DNA of 29,533 bases. Source: M55B129 sp034189085. GTDB lineage: Bacteria; Bacillota; Dethiobacteria; DTU022. The position numbers and the translations under genes are program-made. The notes under the pieces were generated by a model, which was given only the letters and a program-made list of their open reading frames with translations, ran no database searches and was not told the origin of the DNA. This document shows, in pieces, positions 7,690 through 14,900 of the stretch. Positions within the stretch are counted from its first letter, which is position 1. Every line of letters starts with the position of its first letter. The DNA is taken from NCBI GenBank assembly GCA_034189085.1, contig JAXHVH010000028.1:1-29533 (forward strand), given 5' to 3'.

Positions 7690-8397
7690 TTACGCTCCCA
7701 GGTAAGCCTGTTTAATTACACTGCTTGACTTTATTTTTTCGATCTCACCTTCGAGTATAACTTTACCGGTTTGCAGGGCATAACCTTTTTCCGCTACTCC
7801 CATTGCCAGGGGAACATTCTGTTCCACCAGTAAGACGCTTACGCCTCTTTTTTGGATATCTTTAATAACTTCACCAAGCCGTTGGACTATAATCGGCGCC
7901 AGCCCCAGTGACGGCTCGTCCATTAAAAGAAGTTTTGGTTTAGCCATCAACCCGCGGGCAATAGCTACCATCTGCTGCTCGCCACCGCTGAGAGTGCCCG
8001 CCTTTTGGTTGAGCCGTTCCTGTAATTTAGGGAACAGCCCCAATATTTCTTCCAAATCATCGTTTATCTCTTTTTTGTCCTTTCGCAGGCTGGCCCCCAG
8101 CTGCAGGTTGGCCAAAACGGAAAGATGGGGGAAAAGCCAGCGAGCTTCGGGAATCTGCACAATGCCAAGCCTGACGATATCGACTGTTTTTAATCCGTCT
8201 ATCCTCCGGTCCTTAAACCATATTTCCCCGGATTTCAAAGATACGAGGCCTGAGATTGCCTTCAAAATAGTACTTTTGCCGGCTCCATTCGCACCGACAA
8301 TACTGACTACCGATCCCTCTTCAACTTCCAGGGTAACTTTATCCAGGGCTACCGATTTACCGTAGCAGACGGTGATATCTTTCACTTTAAGCAACAT
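7690..8397 (-). CDS. livF: Branched-chain amino acid type ABC transporter ATPase LivF
   Basis: A 235-residue ABC ATPase of LivF length. Walker A is GANGAGKST, the signature LSGGEQQ is intact, Walker B is LLLMDEPS with D-loop GLAP, and the H-loop region reads VLLVEQN. It powers import with LivG, LivH and LivM and the binding protein LivJ. I start at ATG 8397, which overlaps the livG stop by 11 bases and gives the normal LivF N-terminus LLKVKDITVCYG; an upstream extension would run deep into livG. Substrate may be a branched-chain amino acid, but this family also takes up aromatic or short-chain acids. Confidence 0.93.
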   Translation of the reverse strand: MLLKVKDITVCYGKSVALDKVTLEVEEGSVVSIVGANGAGKSTILKAISGLVSLKSGEIWFKDRRIDGLKTVDIVRLGIVQIPEARWLFPHLSVLANLQLGASLRKDKKEINDDLEEILGLFPKLQERLNQKAGTLSGGEQQMVAIARGLMAKPKLLLMDEPSLGLAPIIVQRLGEVIKDIQKRGVSVLLVEQNVPLAMGVAEKGYALQTGKVILEGEIEKIKSSSVIKQAYLGA

Positions 8398-9145
8398 ATC
8401 CACCACCAAAATAGGCTCTTTGCACTTCTTCGTTATTCCTGATGTCTCCAGGTGTTCCTTCAGCAATTTTATGACCGAAATTCATCACCACAACCCGATC
8501 GCAGATATTCATCATCAGCATATTATGTTCTATAACTAACACTGTTACTCCTTGCGCCCGTATTTTTTTAATCGCCTGCAATATCGCATTGACTTCATCC
8601 GGACTCATGCCCGCTATGGGCTCATCCAGCAGCAGCCTGGGATCAATTGCCAGGGCTCTGGCAATGCCGAGCATTTTCTGGTGCCCATGCGGAAGGTTTT
8701 TGGCCAGGACATTTTCGACTTTCTCCAATCCTACCAGTTTGATGATTTGATGTGATTTTTCCAGAATAATTTCTTTGTTGCGGCGGTTTTTTCTGGTGTT
8801 GAAATACATATCAAACAGGTTTGATGTATCGGAGATATAAAAGGCAGTTGATACATTACGCAGGACATCAAAATCGCCAAAGAGAGGATTAAGCTGGAAA
8901 GTTCTACCTATACCTTTTTCCGCGATTACGTGTGGTTTATAATAGGTTATATCCTCACCGTTAAAGATGACCCTGCCTCTGGTTGGCTGAATAACGCTGG
9001 TTATTAAATTAAACGTGGTAGTTTTCCCTGCCCCATTTGGCCCTATGAGACCGACAATTTCGCCTTTATTTACTGTCATATCAAGTTCGTTAACAGCTGT
9101 TAAACCTCCAAACCTCTTAGTAAGCCCCTTAATTTCCAGAAACAT
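8387..9145 (-). CDS. livG: Branched-chain amino acid type ABC transporter ATPase LivG, with odd Walker B and signature
   Basis: A 252-residue ABC ATPase of LivG type with GPNGAGKTT (residues 35-43) and the LivG-like RTFQ-NPLF Q-loop region. The signature is LPHGHQKM at 151-158, where LivG proteins usually have L-YGQQ-R. Walker B reads DPRLLLDEP (168-176), one hydrophobic residue shorter than the usual form with four before DEP. The frame is otherwise open. Both changes fall near the ATP site and could weaken hydrolysis, or be a local 3-base deletion. Start ATG has GGAG about 11 bases upstream and lies within the last codons of livM (17-base overlap), so the two are co-translated. Confidence 0.9.
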   Translation of the reverse strand: MFLEIKGLTKRFGGLTAVNELDMTVNKGEIVGLIGPNGAGKTTTFNLITSVIQPTRGRVIFNGEDITYYKPHVIAEKGIGRTFQLNPLFGDFDVLRNVSTAFYISDTSNLFDMYFNTRKNRRNKEIILEKSHQIIKLVGLEKVENVLAKNLPHGHQKMLGIARALAIDPRLLLDEPIAGMSPDEVNAILQAIKKIRAQGVTVLVIEHNMLMMNICDRVVVMNFGHKIAEGTPGDIRNNEEVQRAYFGGGYVA

Positions 9146-10124
9146 TGCTAATTTGCTCTCCTTCCCTGTGTTTCAGGTAATATGATTTCAGTAAAACCGG
9201 CAGGCTCACCAGGCCTTTAGGCATGAAGAAAATTACTATCAGTAATAAAAAAGCAGAAAAATATGGGGAATATTCCTGCAGGCCACGGGCAAACTCCGGA
9301 AGCAAAAATAGTACCAGGGTCCCGATTATCGGCCCGGCAAAACTCGTTATTCCACCAATGAGCACATACATACAGAGCCACAGGGTGGCCATGAAATCAA
9401 AAGCGGTCGGTGACATGGCCATATTATAATGAGCATAACCGGCACCGATGAAACCGACAAAGAAGCAGCCCACTCCATTCACCAGGACCCTGTACCATGC
9501 TTCATTAATACCGATACTTGAAGCCACCAGGTGGGACTGGGAAATGGCTTTTAAGATTGTCCCGATATGAGAAACTTCAAACCTGTAAAGGGCGGCAATA
9601 CTGATCAAGGCAACTACAAGGAAAAAGTAATAATAAGGCATCTTATCGGCGGTCTGAAAAAGTCGGGGGATTCCCATCATACCTGTGTAACCACTGGTAC
9701 TGGGGAAAGCATAGATAATATAGATAACCCCTATCCCAAGAAAAAGGCTGCCAATAGCATAATATAGGGAACGCAGCCTGGAAAACCGCAAACCCACCAG
9801 CATCCCTATAACCATCGTCAGCAAAGCACCCAGCAGGACACAAAATAAAGGCGGCCATCCCCAAAATTTGGCCATCAGGGCCGAGAGGTAAGCCCCGATA
9901 CCCATGAAACCGGCATGCGCAAGGGGAAACTGCCCGGAGATTGTGATGGTGCGAAAACTCACGGCTGCCACCGTATAGATGAAGGTCAATGATAAGATAT
10001 GCAGATAATACGGGGAGCTTATTATAAAAGGCAACAACAAAAGAAAAACCATCAGGCCAACAAGAAGTATAATTTTTATAACCCTGTTCCGGCCATTTAT
10101 CGAATTTTGATTATCAGAAGTCAT
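9129..10124 (-). CDS. livM: Branched-chain amino acid type ABC transporter permease LivM
   Basis: A 331-residue permease with about 8-9 hydrophobic segments and a basic N-terminus. The LivM signature around residue 60 (GQFPLAHAGFMGIGAYLSAL) and the loop GIPRLF are present, and the conserved late stretch MYVLIGGITSFAGPIIGT near residue 255 is the LivM coupling/EAA-like region. It forms the membrane channel together with LivH. GGAGG precedes the ATG by about 12 bases. The gene follows the livH remnant by 56 bases and overlaps livG. Because livH is broken, LivM would need a partner encoded elsewhere to work. Confidence 0.92.
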   Translation of the reverse strand: MTSDNQNSINGRNRVIKIILLVGLMVFLLLLPFIISSPYYLHILSLTFIYTVAAVSFRTITISGQFPLAHAGFMGIGAYLSALMAKFWGWPPLFCVLLGALLTMVIGMLVGLRFSRLRSLYYAIGSLFLGIGVIYIIYAFPSTSGYTGMMGIPRLFQTADKMPYYYFFLVVALISIAALYRFEVSHIGTILKAISQSHLVASSIGINEAWYRVLVNGVGCFFVGFIGAGYAHYNMAMSPTAFDFMATLWLCMYVLIGGITSFAGPIIGTLVLFLLPEFARGLQEYSPYFSAFLLLIVIFFMPKGLVSLPVLLKSYYLKHREGEQISNVSGN

Positions 10125-10180
10125 CTGCCTGTGTATTCCTCCTTCTTCCCAGCTTTCACCTCGGTAAATTTTGCTGTCTC

Positions 10181-10413
10181 TTACATTTCGACTTGATAAC
10201 CAAAAAATCCCTGGGGCCGAATAAGCAGGATACCTATTACTATGGCAATAATCACAGCATCACTGGCCGCACCGCTAATAAAAACGGGTAATACGGAGGA
10301 ACCTTTCCAGGAACGCTCCAAATGCAGCTACTATCAATGTGGTAAGAAGCAGTGCCAGCCAATGGTTCATTCCCATTTAGTGAATTGATTACAGTATTAA
10401 ATAGAAGTTCCAT
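10181..10413 (-). pseudogene. livH: livH permease remnant with large internal deletions
   Basis: Minus-strand pieces of LivH appear in three frames. An ATG at 10413 with GGAGGTG upstream opens MELLFNTVINSL, the normal LivH start. After a frame change comes NHWLALLLTTLIVAAFGAFL-ERFLR, resembling an internal LivH helix and the ER loop. After a further change comes IIAIVIGILLIRPQGFFGY-QVEM and a stop at 10181-10183, the usual LivH end. About 230 bases remain of an expected 870. The translation signals survive but no permease can be made. The most direct reading is a deletion-derived pseudogene just upstream of intact livM; assembly collapse is an alternative. Confidence 0.8.
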
Positions 10414-10492
10414 AAAACACCTCCGCAGTAACCTTTGAAGAACCTGATATTTTTATGCAATTAACTATAGATATTTACCTTATTGAAGAAAT

Positions 10493-10527
10493 CGCCGGGG
10501 AGGAGTTTTTACTCTGCCGCCCCGGCG
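10493..10527 (-). terminator. Terminator between livJ remnant and livH remnant
   Basis: Stem CGCCGGGG / CCCCGGCG with further pairing inside, followed on the minus strand by a short T-rich run. A terminator or attenuator between the binding-protein gene and the permease genes is normal in liv operons, where it sets a higher dose of binding protein. Confidence 0.65.
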
Positions 10528-10547
10528 TTAAAAAAATGGTTGTCCTT

Positions 10548-10862
10548 CTATGGAATCTCGCCAATTTCTACCCAGCCGCCCGGTGTAGCCTGGCCATTCT
10601 TATAAATCTGCACCGGCAGTGGGTGGGAGATAATATGTTTTATACCAAAGGTTTCTTCACCACAGAGTATCCCTTCACCGTAAATAGTATCAATTGTTTC
10701 CATTGATTCAAGGGTATCCCTGACCACAGTCGGATCCAGGCTTTGAGCCGCTTCGATAGCATCCTTTAAGATGAAAATGCTGATAGCGCTCTGGAAACTG
10801 AGGGGGAAATCCTCGCCATATTTTTCAGTGACCCTTTTAACCAGTCCCGCTGCTACAGGTTA
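10548..10862 (-). pseudogene. livJ-type substrate-binding protein, C-terminal remnant
   Basis: The minus strand encodes about 100 residues of a Leu/Ile/Val-type periplasmic binding protein C-terminus. Recognisable parts are GLVKRVTEKYGEDFP, the FILKDAIEAAQSLDPTVVRD segment and the closing PVQIYKNGQATPGGW-EIGEIP before a TAG at 10548-10550. A TAA lies in frame just upstream near 10863, and no signal peptide, lipobox or start codon is found before it. Roughly the first 70 percent of the gene is absent. Its position ahead of livHMGF is where livJ belongs. Confidence 0.8.
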
Positions 10863-11000
10863 ATAAGCCATTTTATTAAATTCTTTTAATTAGCTGTGCG
10901 GTTTATAAAAATTGCTATGCCCTGTGGGCTACTCAAAAAATAATGAAATAATTTTCAAAGCAGAATCACAAAGAAAACCTGCGCTCGATATAAAATTCAG

Positions 11001-11029
11001 TTGCTCTAAGAAATATGCCATGTTAATAT
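11001..11029 (+). promoter_or_regulatory. Promoter of arsR-type operon
   Basis: TTGCTC (11001-11006) and TAATAT (11024-11029) are spaced by 17 bases, a fair sigma-A promoter, 60 bases ahead of the regulator start. Confidence 0.6.
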
Positions 11030-11030
11030 A

Positions 11031-11052
11031 TAACTAAATTATTATATAGTTA
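11031..11052 (+). promoter_or_regulatory. Putative ArsR-family operator TAACTA-N10-TAGTTA
   Basis: An inverted repeat lying directly downstream of the -10 element and upstream of the ribosome binding site. Its position over the likely transcription start suits autorepression by the ArsR-type gene that follows. Confidence 0.55.
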
Positions 11053-11088
11053 AATTTGTCTTCTGTTCGAGGAGGAGGTAGAACAGAT

Positions 11089-11400
11089 ATGGACAATGAG
11101 CTTTTTTCGATGCAGGCTGATATCTGCAAAGCGATTGCCCACCCGACAAGGATTCAGATTCTGCACCTGCTTCGCGGTGGCGAAAGGTGTGTATGTGAAA
11201 TCTTTCCAGCCATGGAGATGGAGCAACCCAATGTTTCCCGTCACCTGGCCCTTCTAAAGAAAGCCGGGATCATCTCTTCAAGGAAAGAGGGTTTGAAAGT
11301 AATTTACCGGGTCAATGACAGGCGGGTGTTTGAACTGCTCGATTTGATCACTGCGATGCTAAAAGAACAGATTGAAACCAGAAAAAAAATATTAACTTAA
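11089..11400 (+). CDS. ArsR/SmtB-family metalloregulator with CVC metal-binding motif
   Basis: A 103-residue winged-helix repressor. Helix 3 carries ERCVCEI, with Cys34 and Cys36 matching the arsenite-binding CVC motif of classical ArsR, followed by QPNVSRHLALLKKAGI, the DNA-recognition helix, and a YRVNDRR beta wing. This family leaves DNA when As(III) or another thiophilic metal binds. ATG 11089 was chosen because GAGGAGG lies about 10 bases upstream. A promoter and palindromic operator lie just ahead. The CPKC thioredoxin-like gene follows 31 bases later. Metal specificity is inferred from the CVC motif only. Confidence 0.88.
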   Translation: MDNELFSMQADICKAIAHPTRIQILHLLRGGERCVCEIFPAMEMEQPNVSRHLALLKKAGIISSRKEGLKVIYRVNDRRVFELLDLITAMLKEQIETRKKILT

Positions 11401-11431
11401 AAACTGAATAATTACACGAGGAGGATGGATT

Positions 11432-11668
11432 ATGGAAATTAAGGTGCTGGGCACCGGCTGCCCGAAATGCAACAAACTGGAAAAACTCGTTGAAGAAGTC
11501 CTGGAAGAAACCCAAATTGAAGCTAAAGTAAAAAAAGAATCAGATCTAAACGAAATTGCCCGGGCGGGAGTGATGATTACCCCGGCCCTTATGATCAACG
11601 GGGAAGTCAGAACAAGCGGAAAAGTGCCTTCCAAGGAAGAACTGAAGGCCATGATCACCGGGCAGTGA
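11432..11668 (+). CDS. Small thioredoxin/redox-active disulfide protein (CPKC)
   Basis: A 78-residue protein of the MTH895/TM0996 thioredoxin-like family. It begins MEIKVLGTGCPKCNKLEKLV, giving the redox pair Cys10-Pro-Lys-Cys13 at the end of strand 1, with the cis-Pro region MITPALMINGEV near residues 48-60 (T-P preserved). Such proteins are usually encoded with an ArsR regulator and a DUF318/ArsP-type permease and may reduce or deliver thiol-bound metal(loid)s. The permease is not present here. GAGGAGG precedes the ATG. Same transcript as the ArsR-type gene. Confidence 0.88.
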   Translation: MEIKVLGTGCPKCNKLEKLVEEVLEETQIEAKVKKESDLNEIARAGVMITPALMINGEVRTSGKVPSKEELKAMITGQ

Positions 11669-11702
11669 TCCCTGCCGATATAAACTACAAAACTGCTTAA
11701 AT

Positions 11703-12065
11703 AATTTTGCTTCTTCAGCCGGGCTTGGAAAAAATCAAGCTTCCAATCTTTTGACCCGGTTGGCTCCGTTAGTTCTCGGCAGCCTGGGCGGGGCACAGCA
11801 GGGGTCACAGAGTTCGGCCTCCGGCCTGCTGGGCAATTTACTCGGCAGCCTGGGCGGGGCACAGCAGGGGTCACAGAGTTCGGCCTCCGGCCTGCTGGGC
11901 AATTTACTCGGCAGCCTGGGCGGGGCACAGCAGGGGTCACAGAGTTCGGCCTCCGGCTTGCTGGGCAGTTTACTCGGAAGCCTGGGCGGGGCACAGCAGG
12001 GATCACAGAGTTCGGCCTCCGGCCTGCTGGGCAGTTTACTCGGCAGCTTTTCCAAAAAGAAATAG
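11703..12065 (+). pseudogene. DUF937-like protein, C-terminal part with 22-residue repeats; no start found
   Basis: An open plus-strand frame reads FASSAGLGKNQASNLLTRLA then PLVLGSLGG, resembling the end of a DUF937 domain, a bacterial family of unknown function usually about 100-200 residues with a Gly/Gln-rich tail. It continues through four tandem 22-residue units (LGSLGGAQQGSQSSASGLLG plus N-L or S-L) and ends in LLGSFSKKK. No ATG/GTG with a ribosome binding site occurs in frame after the stop at 11652-11654; the only start is a TTG at 11751 without one. The N-terminal part of the domain is therefore missing. Three of the four distinct base changes between units are synonymous in this frame, which supports coding on this strand. 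Confidence 0.6.
11775..12038 (+). repeat. Four tandem 66-bp repeats
   Basis: Units at 11775-11840, 11841-11906, 11907-11972 and 11973-12038, with a 9-base start of a fifth unit at 12039. Units 1 and 2 are identical; units 3 and 4 differ from them by two and three bases. Each codes for 22 residues, so copy number can change without breaking the frame. Confidence 0.97.
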
Positions 12066-12155
12066 TAAAGCGCACCTGGCGGCACTCATTAAGTAGATTA
12101 AGTAAAAGCTGTTTATAAAGAAGGGTTCGATCTTTGAAATCTGATCGAGCCCTTC
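12035..12155 (+). repeat. 121-bp sequence, first copy, left of the N gap
   Basis: This segment (end of the repeat gene, its stop and most of the terminator hairpin) is repeated exactly at 12256-12376 across the gap. Identical 121-base copies abutting both edges of a 100-N gap point to an unmerged contig overlap. Confidence 0.95.
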
Positions 12156-12255
12156 NNNNNNNNNNNNNNNNNNNNNNNNNNNNNNNNNNNNNNNNNNNNN
12201 NNNNNNNNNNNNNNNNNNNNNNNNNNNNNNNNNNNNNNNNNNNNNNNNNNNNNNN
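12156..12255. other. Assembly gap of 100 N
   Basis: Exactly 100 N, the conventional size for a gap of unknown length. The flanking 121-base duplicates suggest that the true sequence has no gap here, or that repeat copies of 66 bp were collapsed. Confidence 0.97.
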
Positions 12256-12376
12256 TTTACTCGGCAGCTTTTCCAAAAAGAAATAGTAAAGCGCACCTGG
12301 CGGCACTCATTAAGTAGATTAAGTAAAAGCTGTTTATAAAGAAGGGTTCGATCTTTGAAATCTGATCGAGCCCTTC
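12256..12376 (+). repeat. 121-bp sequence, second copy, right of the N gap
   Basis: Base-for-base copy of 12035-12155 as far as I can compare. It starts inside the last codons of the repeat protein and ends at the terminator stem, so it should not be annotated as a second gene. Confidence 0.95.
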
Positions 12377-12383
12377 TATTTTT
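12341..12383 (+). terminator. Rho-independent terminator after the repeat gene, probably bidirectional
   Basis: A 13-base stem GAAGGGTTCGATC / GATCGAGCCCTTC with one G-T pair and a 10-base loop, followed by TATTTTT. On the minus strand it also has a T-rich tail and lies downstream of the MFS gene at 12528. Confidence 0.88.
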
Positions 12384-12527
12384 GTCACAAAGAAGAGAAT
12401 ACAATTTCCTATCCTTTACAATATGGGACAAAATATCCCGCTGACTACCAGCATATCGGCACCCACAGCTCCACAGTGGTAGAACAAATTATTGATAACA
12501 ACGCCATAGTAACAATGGCCAGGATAA
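12384..12527. other. Intergenic stretch after MFS gene
   Basis: No gene with translation signals seen. A minus-strand frame continues past the MFS stop in another phase but has no ribosome binding site. Confidence 0.4.
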
Positions 12528-13847
12528 TCAGCGCTCAGACAGAGTTTCAACCAGCCTGCGAGGAATAAATCGATCGGCTGCGAGAATAAGGACTGCCGCG
12601 GCCACCGCACCGAAAGAACTTAACTGAATAGCCCTGCTCAAACCAAAAAGATCGGAGAAAAAACCGGTCAGATAAGGACCCATGCTGTAGATCACCGTAT
12701 AGGCTGTGCTGAAGAATCCAAAACCAGCTCCCTGGTAACGCGGCGGCATGGAGCGCAGGACATAAGAATTGATCAGGGTATTCGTATTAAGGCAGGCCGC
12801 TCCCAGCAGCGCCAGGATCAGAAGAAGCAGCCAGTGATTAGCAACAAAGCTCAAAGCCATGAAAAGGACTACACTTACTGATAGATTTGTAAAAAGAACC
12901 GGGTTGTTCCCGAAGCGATCAGCCAGCCAGCCGGTTGCCACTTTTGCCAGCAGGCCGGCTACGGAAACTATGATAAAGATCTGGTTGGCAACTTCATAAG
13001 TATAATTTCTGTTTTCGACCAGGAAAGTGGGGATAAAGGAATTGATGCCGGTCCAGGAAAGCGCGCCGAGCCCTCCGACCAGAGTACTCCAGATGATGAA
13101 TTTCCTGATGCGTGGATCAAGAAATACAGCCGATGAAGCCCTCAATTGACTGTAGATCTTCTCCCTTTTGCCGATCGAGCTTCCGTCTCCAGCAGTACCA
13201 CGATCGGACGAAGAAATTGCATTATCGGCAGCATATTCAGTTTCGAAAAGGACCGCCCTGCTGCGCACTCGATAAAAAAGGATGGTTACCAACCCGAGAA
13301 ACAAACCTGAAACAACGAAAAGAAGAGACCAGTTGAAATACAGGACAAAAAAAGTGACCAGCAAGGGGGAAATAAGGCCTGCTACTATGCCAAAGGTCTC
13401 AAAAGCAGCTGTTGCCGTAGCCGCCCTTTCCCGCGATCCAATAATCACAGCAAGGGTATAACCGGCCGTGACATAAATTCCGCTGCTCAATCCGAGGATG
13501 AAAGTCATCAAGGCCATAACTGGATAAGTAGGCGACAGGGCTATCGCTACGAAAGAAAGGGCCATCAAAATGCTGCCTGCCAGGGCTGTTTTCGTACAGC
13601 CGTAGAGGTCGGAAAGCACACCTGAAGGGAACCGGGCCAGAGCATAACCAAAATAAACCAGGGTAACCAGAAGGCCTACCTGGGTGTTGTCTATGGAAAA
13701 AGTTTCCCGCAGGGGCAACAGCAATGGTGGAAAAAGATTCTTGGTCAAAGCCTGGAAAAAGAAAAACAGGGCGTTAAGGATAAACACCCGACCCAGGACC
13801 AGGCTGAATAAATTACTGTGTTCGTCACGATCTTTTAATTTCACCAA
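12528..13847 (-). CDS. MFS transporter
   Basis: A 439-residue major facilitator with 12 predicted membrane segments and a hydrophilic central loop (about residues 200-235). The loop 2-3 motif appears as ARFPSGVLSDLYGCTKTAL near residue 70 and a second half-motif as AKVATGWLADRFGNNPV near residue 300. It starts at TTG 13847, with GGAG 8 bases upstream; a GTG one codon later is also possible. It is on the same strand as the TspO-like and dap genes but separated from them by 231 bases, so co-transcription is uncertain. Substrate unknown; the sequence resembles general organic-anion or sugar-phosphate MFS carriers only loosely. Confidence 0.88.
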   Translation of the reverse strand: MVKLKDRDEHSNLFSLVLGRVFILNALFFFFQALTKNLFPPLLLPLRETFSIDNTQVGLLVTLVYFGYALARFPSGVLSDLYGCTKTALAGSILMALSFVAIALSPTYPVMALMTFILGLSSGIYVTAGYTLAVIIGSRERAATATAAFETFGIVAGLISPLLVTFFVLYFNWSLLFVVSGLFLGLVTILFYRVRSRAVLFETEYAADNAISSSDRGTAGDGSSIGKREKIYSQLRASSAVFLDPRIRKFIIWSTLVGGLGALSWTGINSFIPTFLVENRNYTYEVANQIFIIVSVAGLLAKVATGWLADRFGNNPVLFTNLSVSVVLFMALSFVANHWLLLLILALLGAACLNTNTLINSYVLRSMPPRYQGAGFGFFSTAYTVIYSMGPYLTGFFSDLFGLSRAIQLSSFGAVAAAVLILAADRFIPRRLVETLSER

Positions 13848-14078
13848 ACATTACACTCCACTTCTCTTGTATCAATGCTTTATTGACCACCCATATATGG
13901 AATGTATCTCATGCTGCAGGCAGAGCATCTTAAACCATCTTTGGCCCTGATTTACCTTAACAGCAAAGAAGGCAGGATTGGCTTAAAACTGGGATTCCCG
14001 CCTCCCGGTTGTCATGAATAGTATTCAGCTCCGGTCATCTGTGTTATCCAATTGAAAATCAAGAATGATGTTGTTGCT
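13848..14078. other. Intergenic stretch between TspO-like and MFS genes
   Basis: A 231-base spacer. It likely contains the MFS promoter; no clear hairpin terminator or small gene is visible. Confidence 0.35.
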
Positions 14079-14846
14079 TTACCTCCTTACAGGCAGGCTT
14101 CCTCTGGCAGCAATCCAACCGAGAAAGAAAAGAATAGCAGCCGCCGCCAACCATGCTATTATGGTCAGGGCAAGGATTTCTGTCCCATGCCGCACCCCTA
14201 TACCAATCAGGGCCCAGACGAAAACTGCCGAATAAACATAATCGCGGTGGAGATAAAAAACTGCCAGAGCAATGAACGCCGCAATAATAATCATTAGAAT
14301 AGTAAAAAATACTGCTCCTGTCCCCAAACCGAGCCAGCCAATATCGTAAAGGAGAACATTAAAATTGACAAGAGTCGCTGCCGTTATCCACCCCAGGTAA
14401 AGGCTGAAAGGCAGTTTGACCAGGAACCGATCGTAAACGCTCTGTTCAACAGTTACGGAACCAATGCGCAGGTAAATAAAAATCAGGGTCGCCAGTAAAA
14501 GAATCATAATGATCATGGACCATCCTATCAACTGGTAATGCCAGAAAAAGAGCCACAGGATGTTGAACAGAGAACTGACTGCAAAGAGGATACCAACGGC
14601 TTTGACCGAGGAATTTTCACGGGAAGCAGGCAAAGCCTGGTAAACAACAAAAGCAATAAGGCCCAGATAAATCAAGCCCCAGATTGAAAAAACATAAGCG
14701 GCCGGGGTCAGCAATACCGGGTACACTTCGCTGAGATCCCCCTGGTTAAGATTGTTAAAGGGAATTGCATTGGAAAGGAAATTAAACAGGAGCACAAGAA
14801 CCAGCGCCCCGATATTGATGTACGCCCTGACCTCGCTGCGAATCAT
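14079..14846 (-). CDS. TspO/MBR-related tryptophan-rich membrane protein
   Basis: A 255-residue membrane protein with about seven hydrophobic segments. The segment LLTPAAYVFSIWGLIYLGL near residue 46 resembles the conserved P-x-x-F-x-x-W-x-x-IY region of TspO, and WLFFWHYQL and LYLGWITAATLVNF fit the later TspO helices. It is longer than classical TspO (about 160 residues) and matches the larger bacterial tryptophan-rich sensory group. TspO proteins bind porphyrins and related ligands; no function is shown for this longer form. It lies 54 bases after lysA on the same strand and may be read with the dap operon. Start ATG has AAGGA upstream. Confidence 0.75.
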   Translation of the reverse strand: MIRSEVRAYINIGALVLVLLFNFLSNAIPFNNLNQGDLSEVYPVLLTPAAYVFSIWGLIYLGLIAFVVYQALPASRENSSVKAVGILFAVSSLFNILWLFFWHYQLIGWSMIIMILLLATLIFIYLRIGSVTVEQSVYDRFLVKLPFSLYLGWITAATLVNFNVLLYDIGWLGLGTGAVFFTILMIIIAAFIALAVFYLHRDYVYSAVFVWALIGIGVRHGTEILALTIIAWLAAAAILFFLGWIAARGSLPVRR

Positions 14847-14900
14847 TTAAACACCATTCCTTTCTTAATTAAAAATTGCAAAGCCGCGCAGTTAACCATT

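Noticed and set aside
11775..12038. CRISPR-like array
   Set aside because: The 66-bp units are directly adjacent without unique spacers and encode in-frame peptide repeats.
11735..12306. Minus-strand Pro/Leu/Cys-rich frames across the tandem repeats and the N gap
   Set aside because: They are reverse shadows of the 66-bp repeats, have no ribosome binding site, and one runs through N bases. Base changes between units are mostly synonymous only in the plus frame.
12416..12527. Continuation of coding sequence downstream of the MFS stop on the minus strand
   Set aside because: The frame is out of phase with the MFS gene, short, and has no start signal; no family is recognised.
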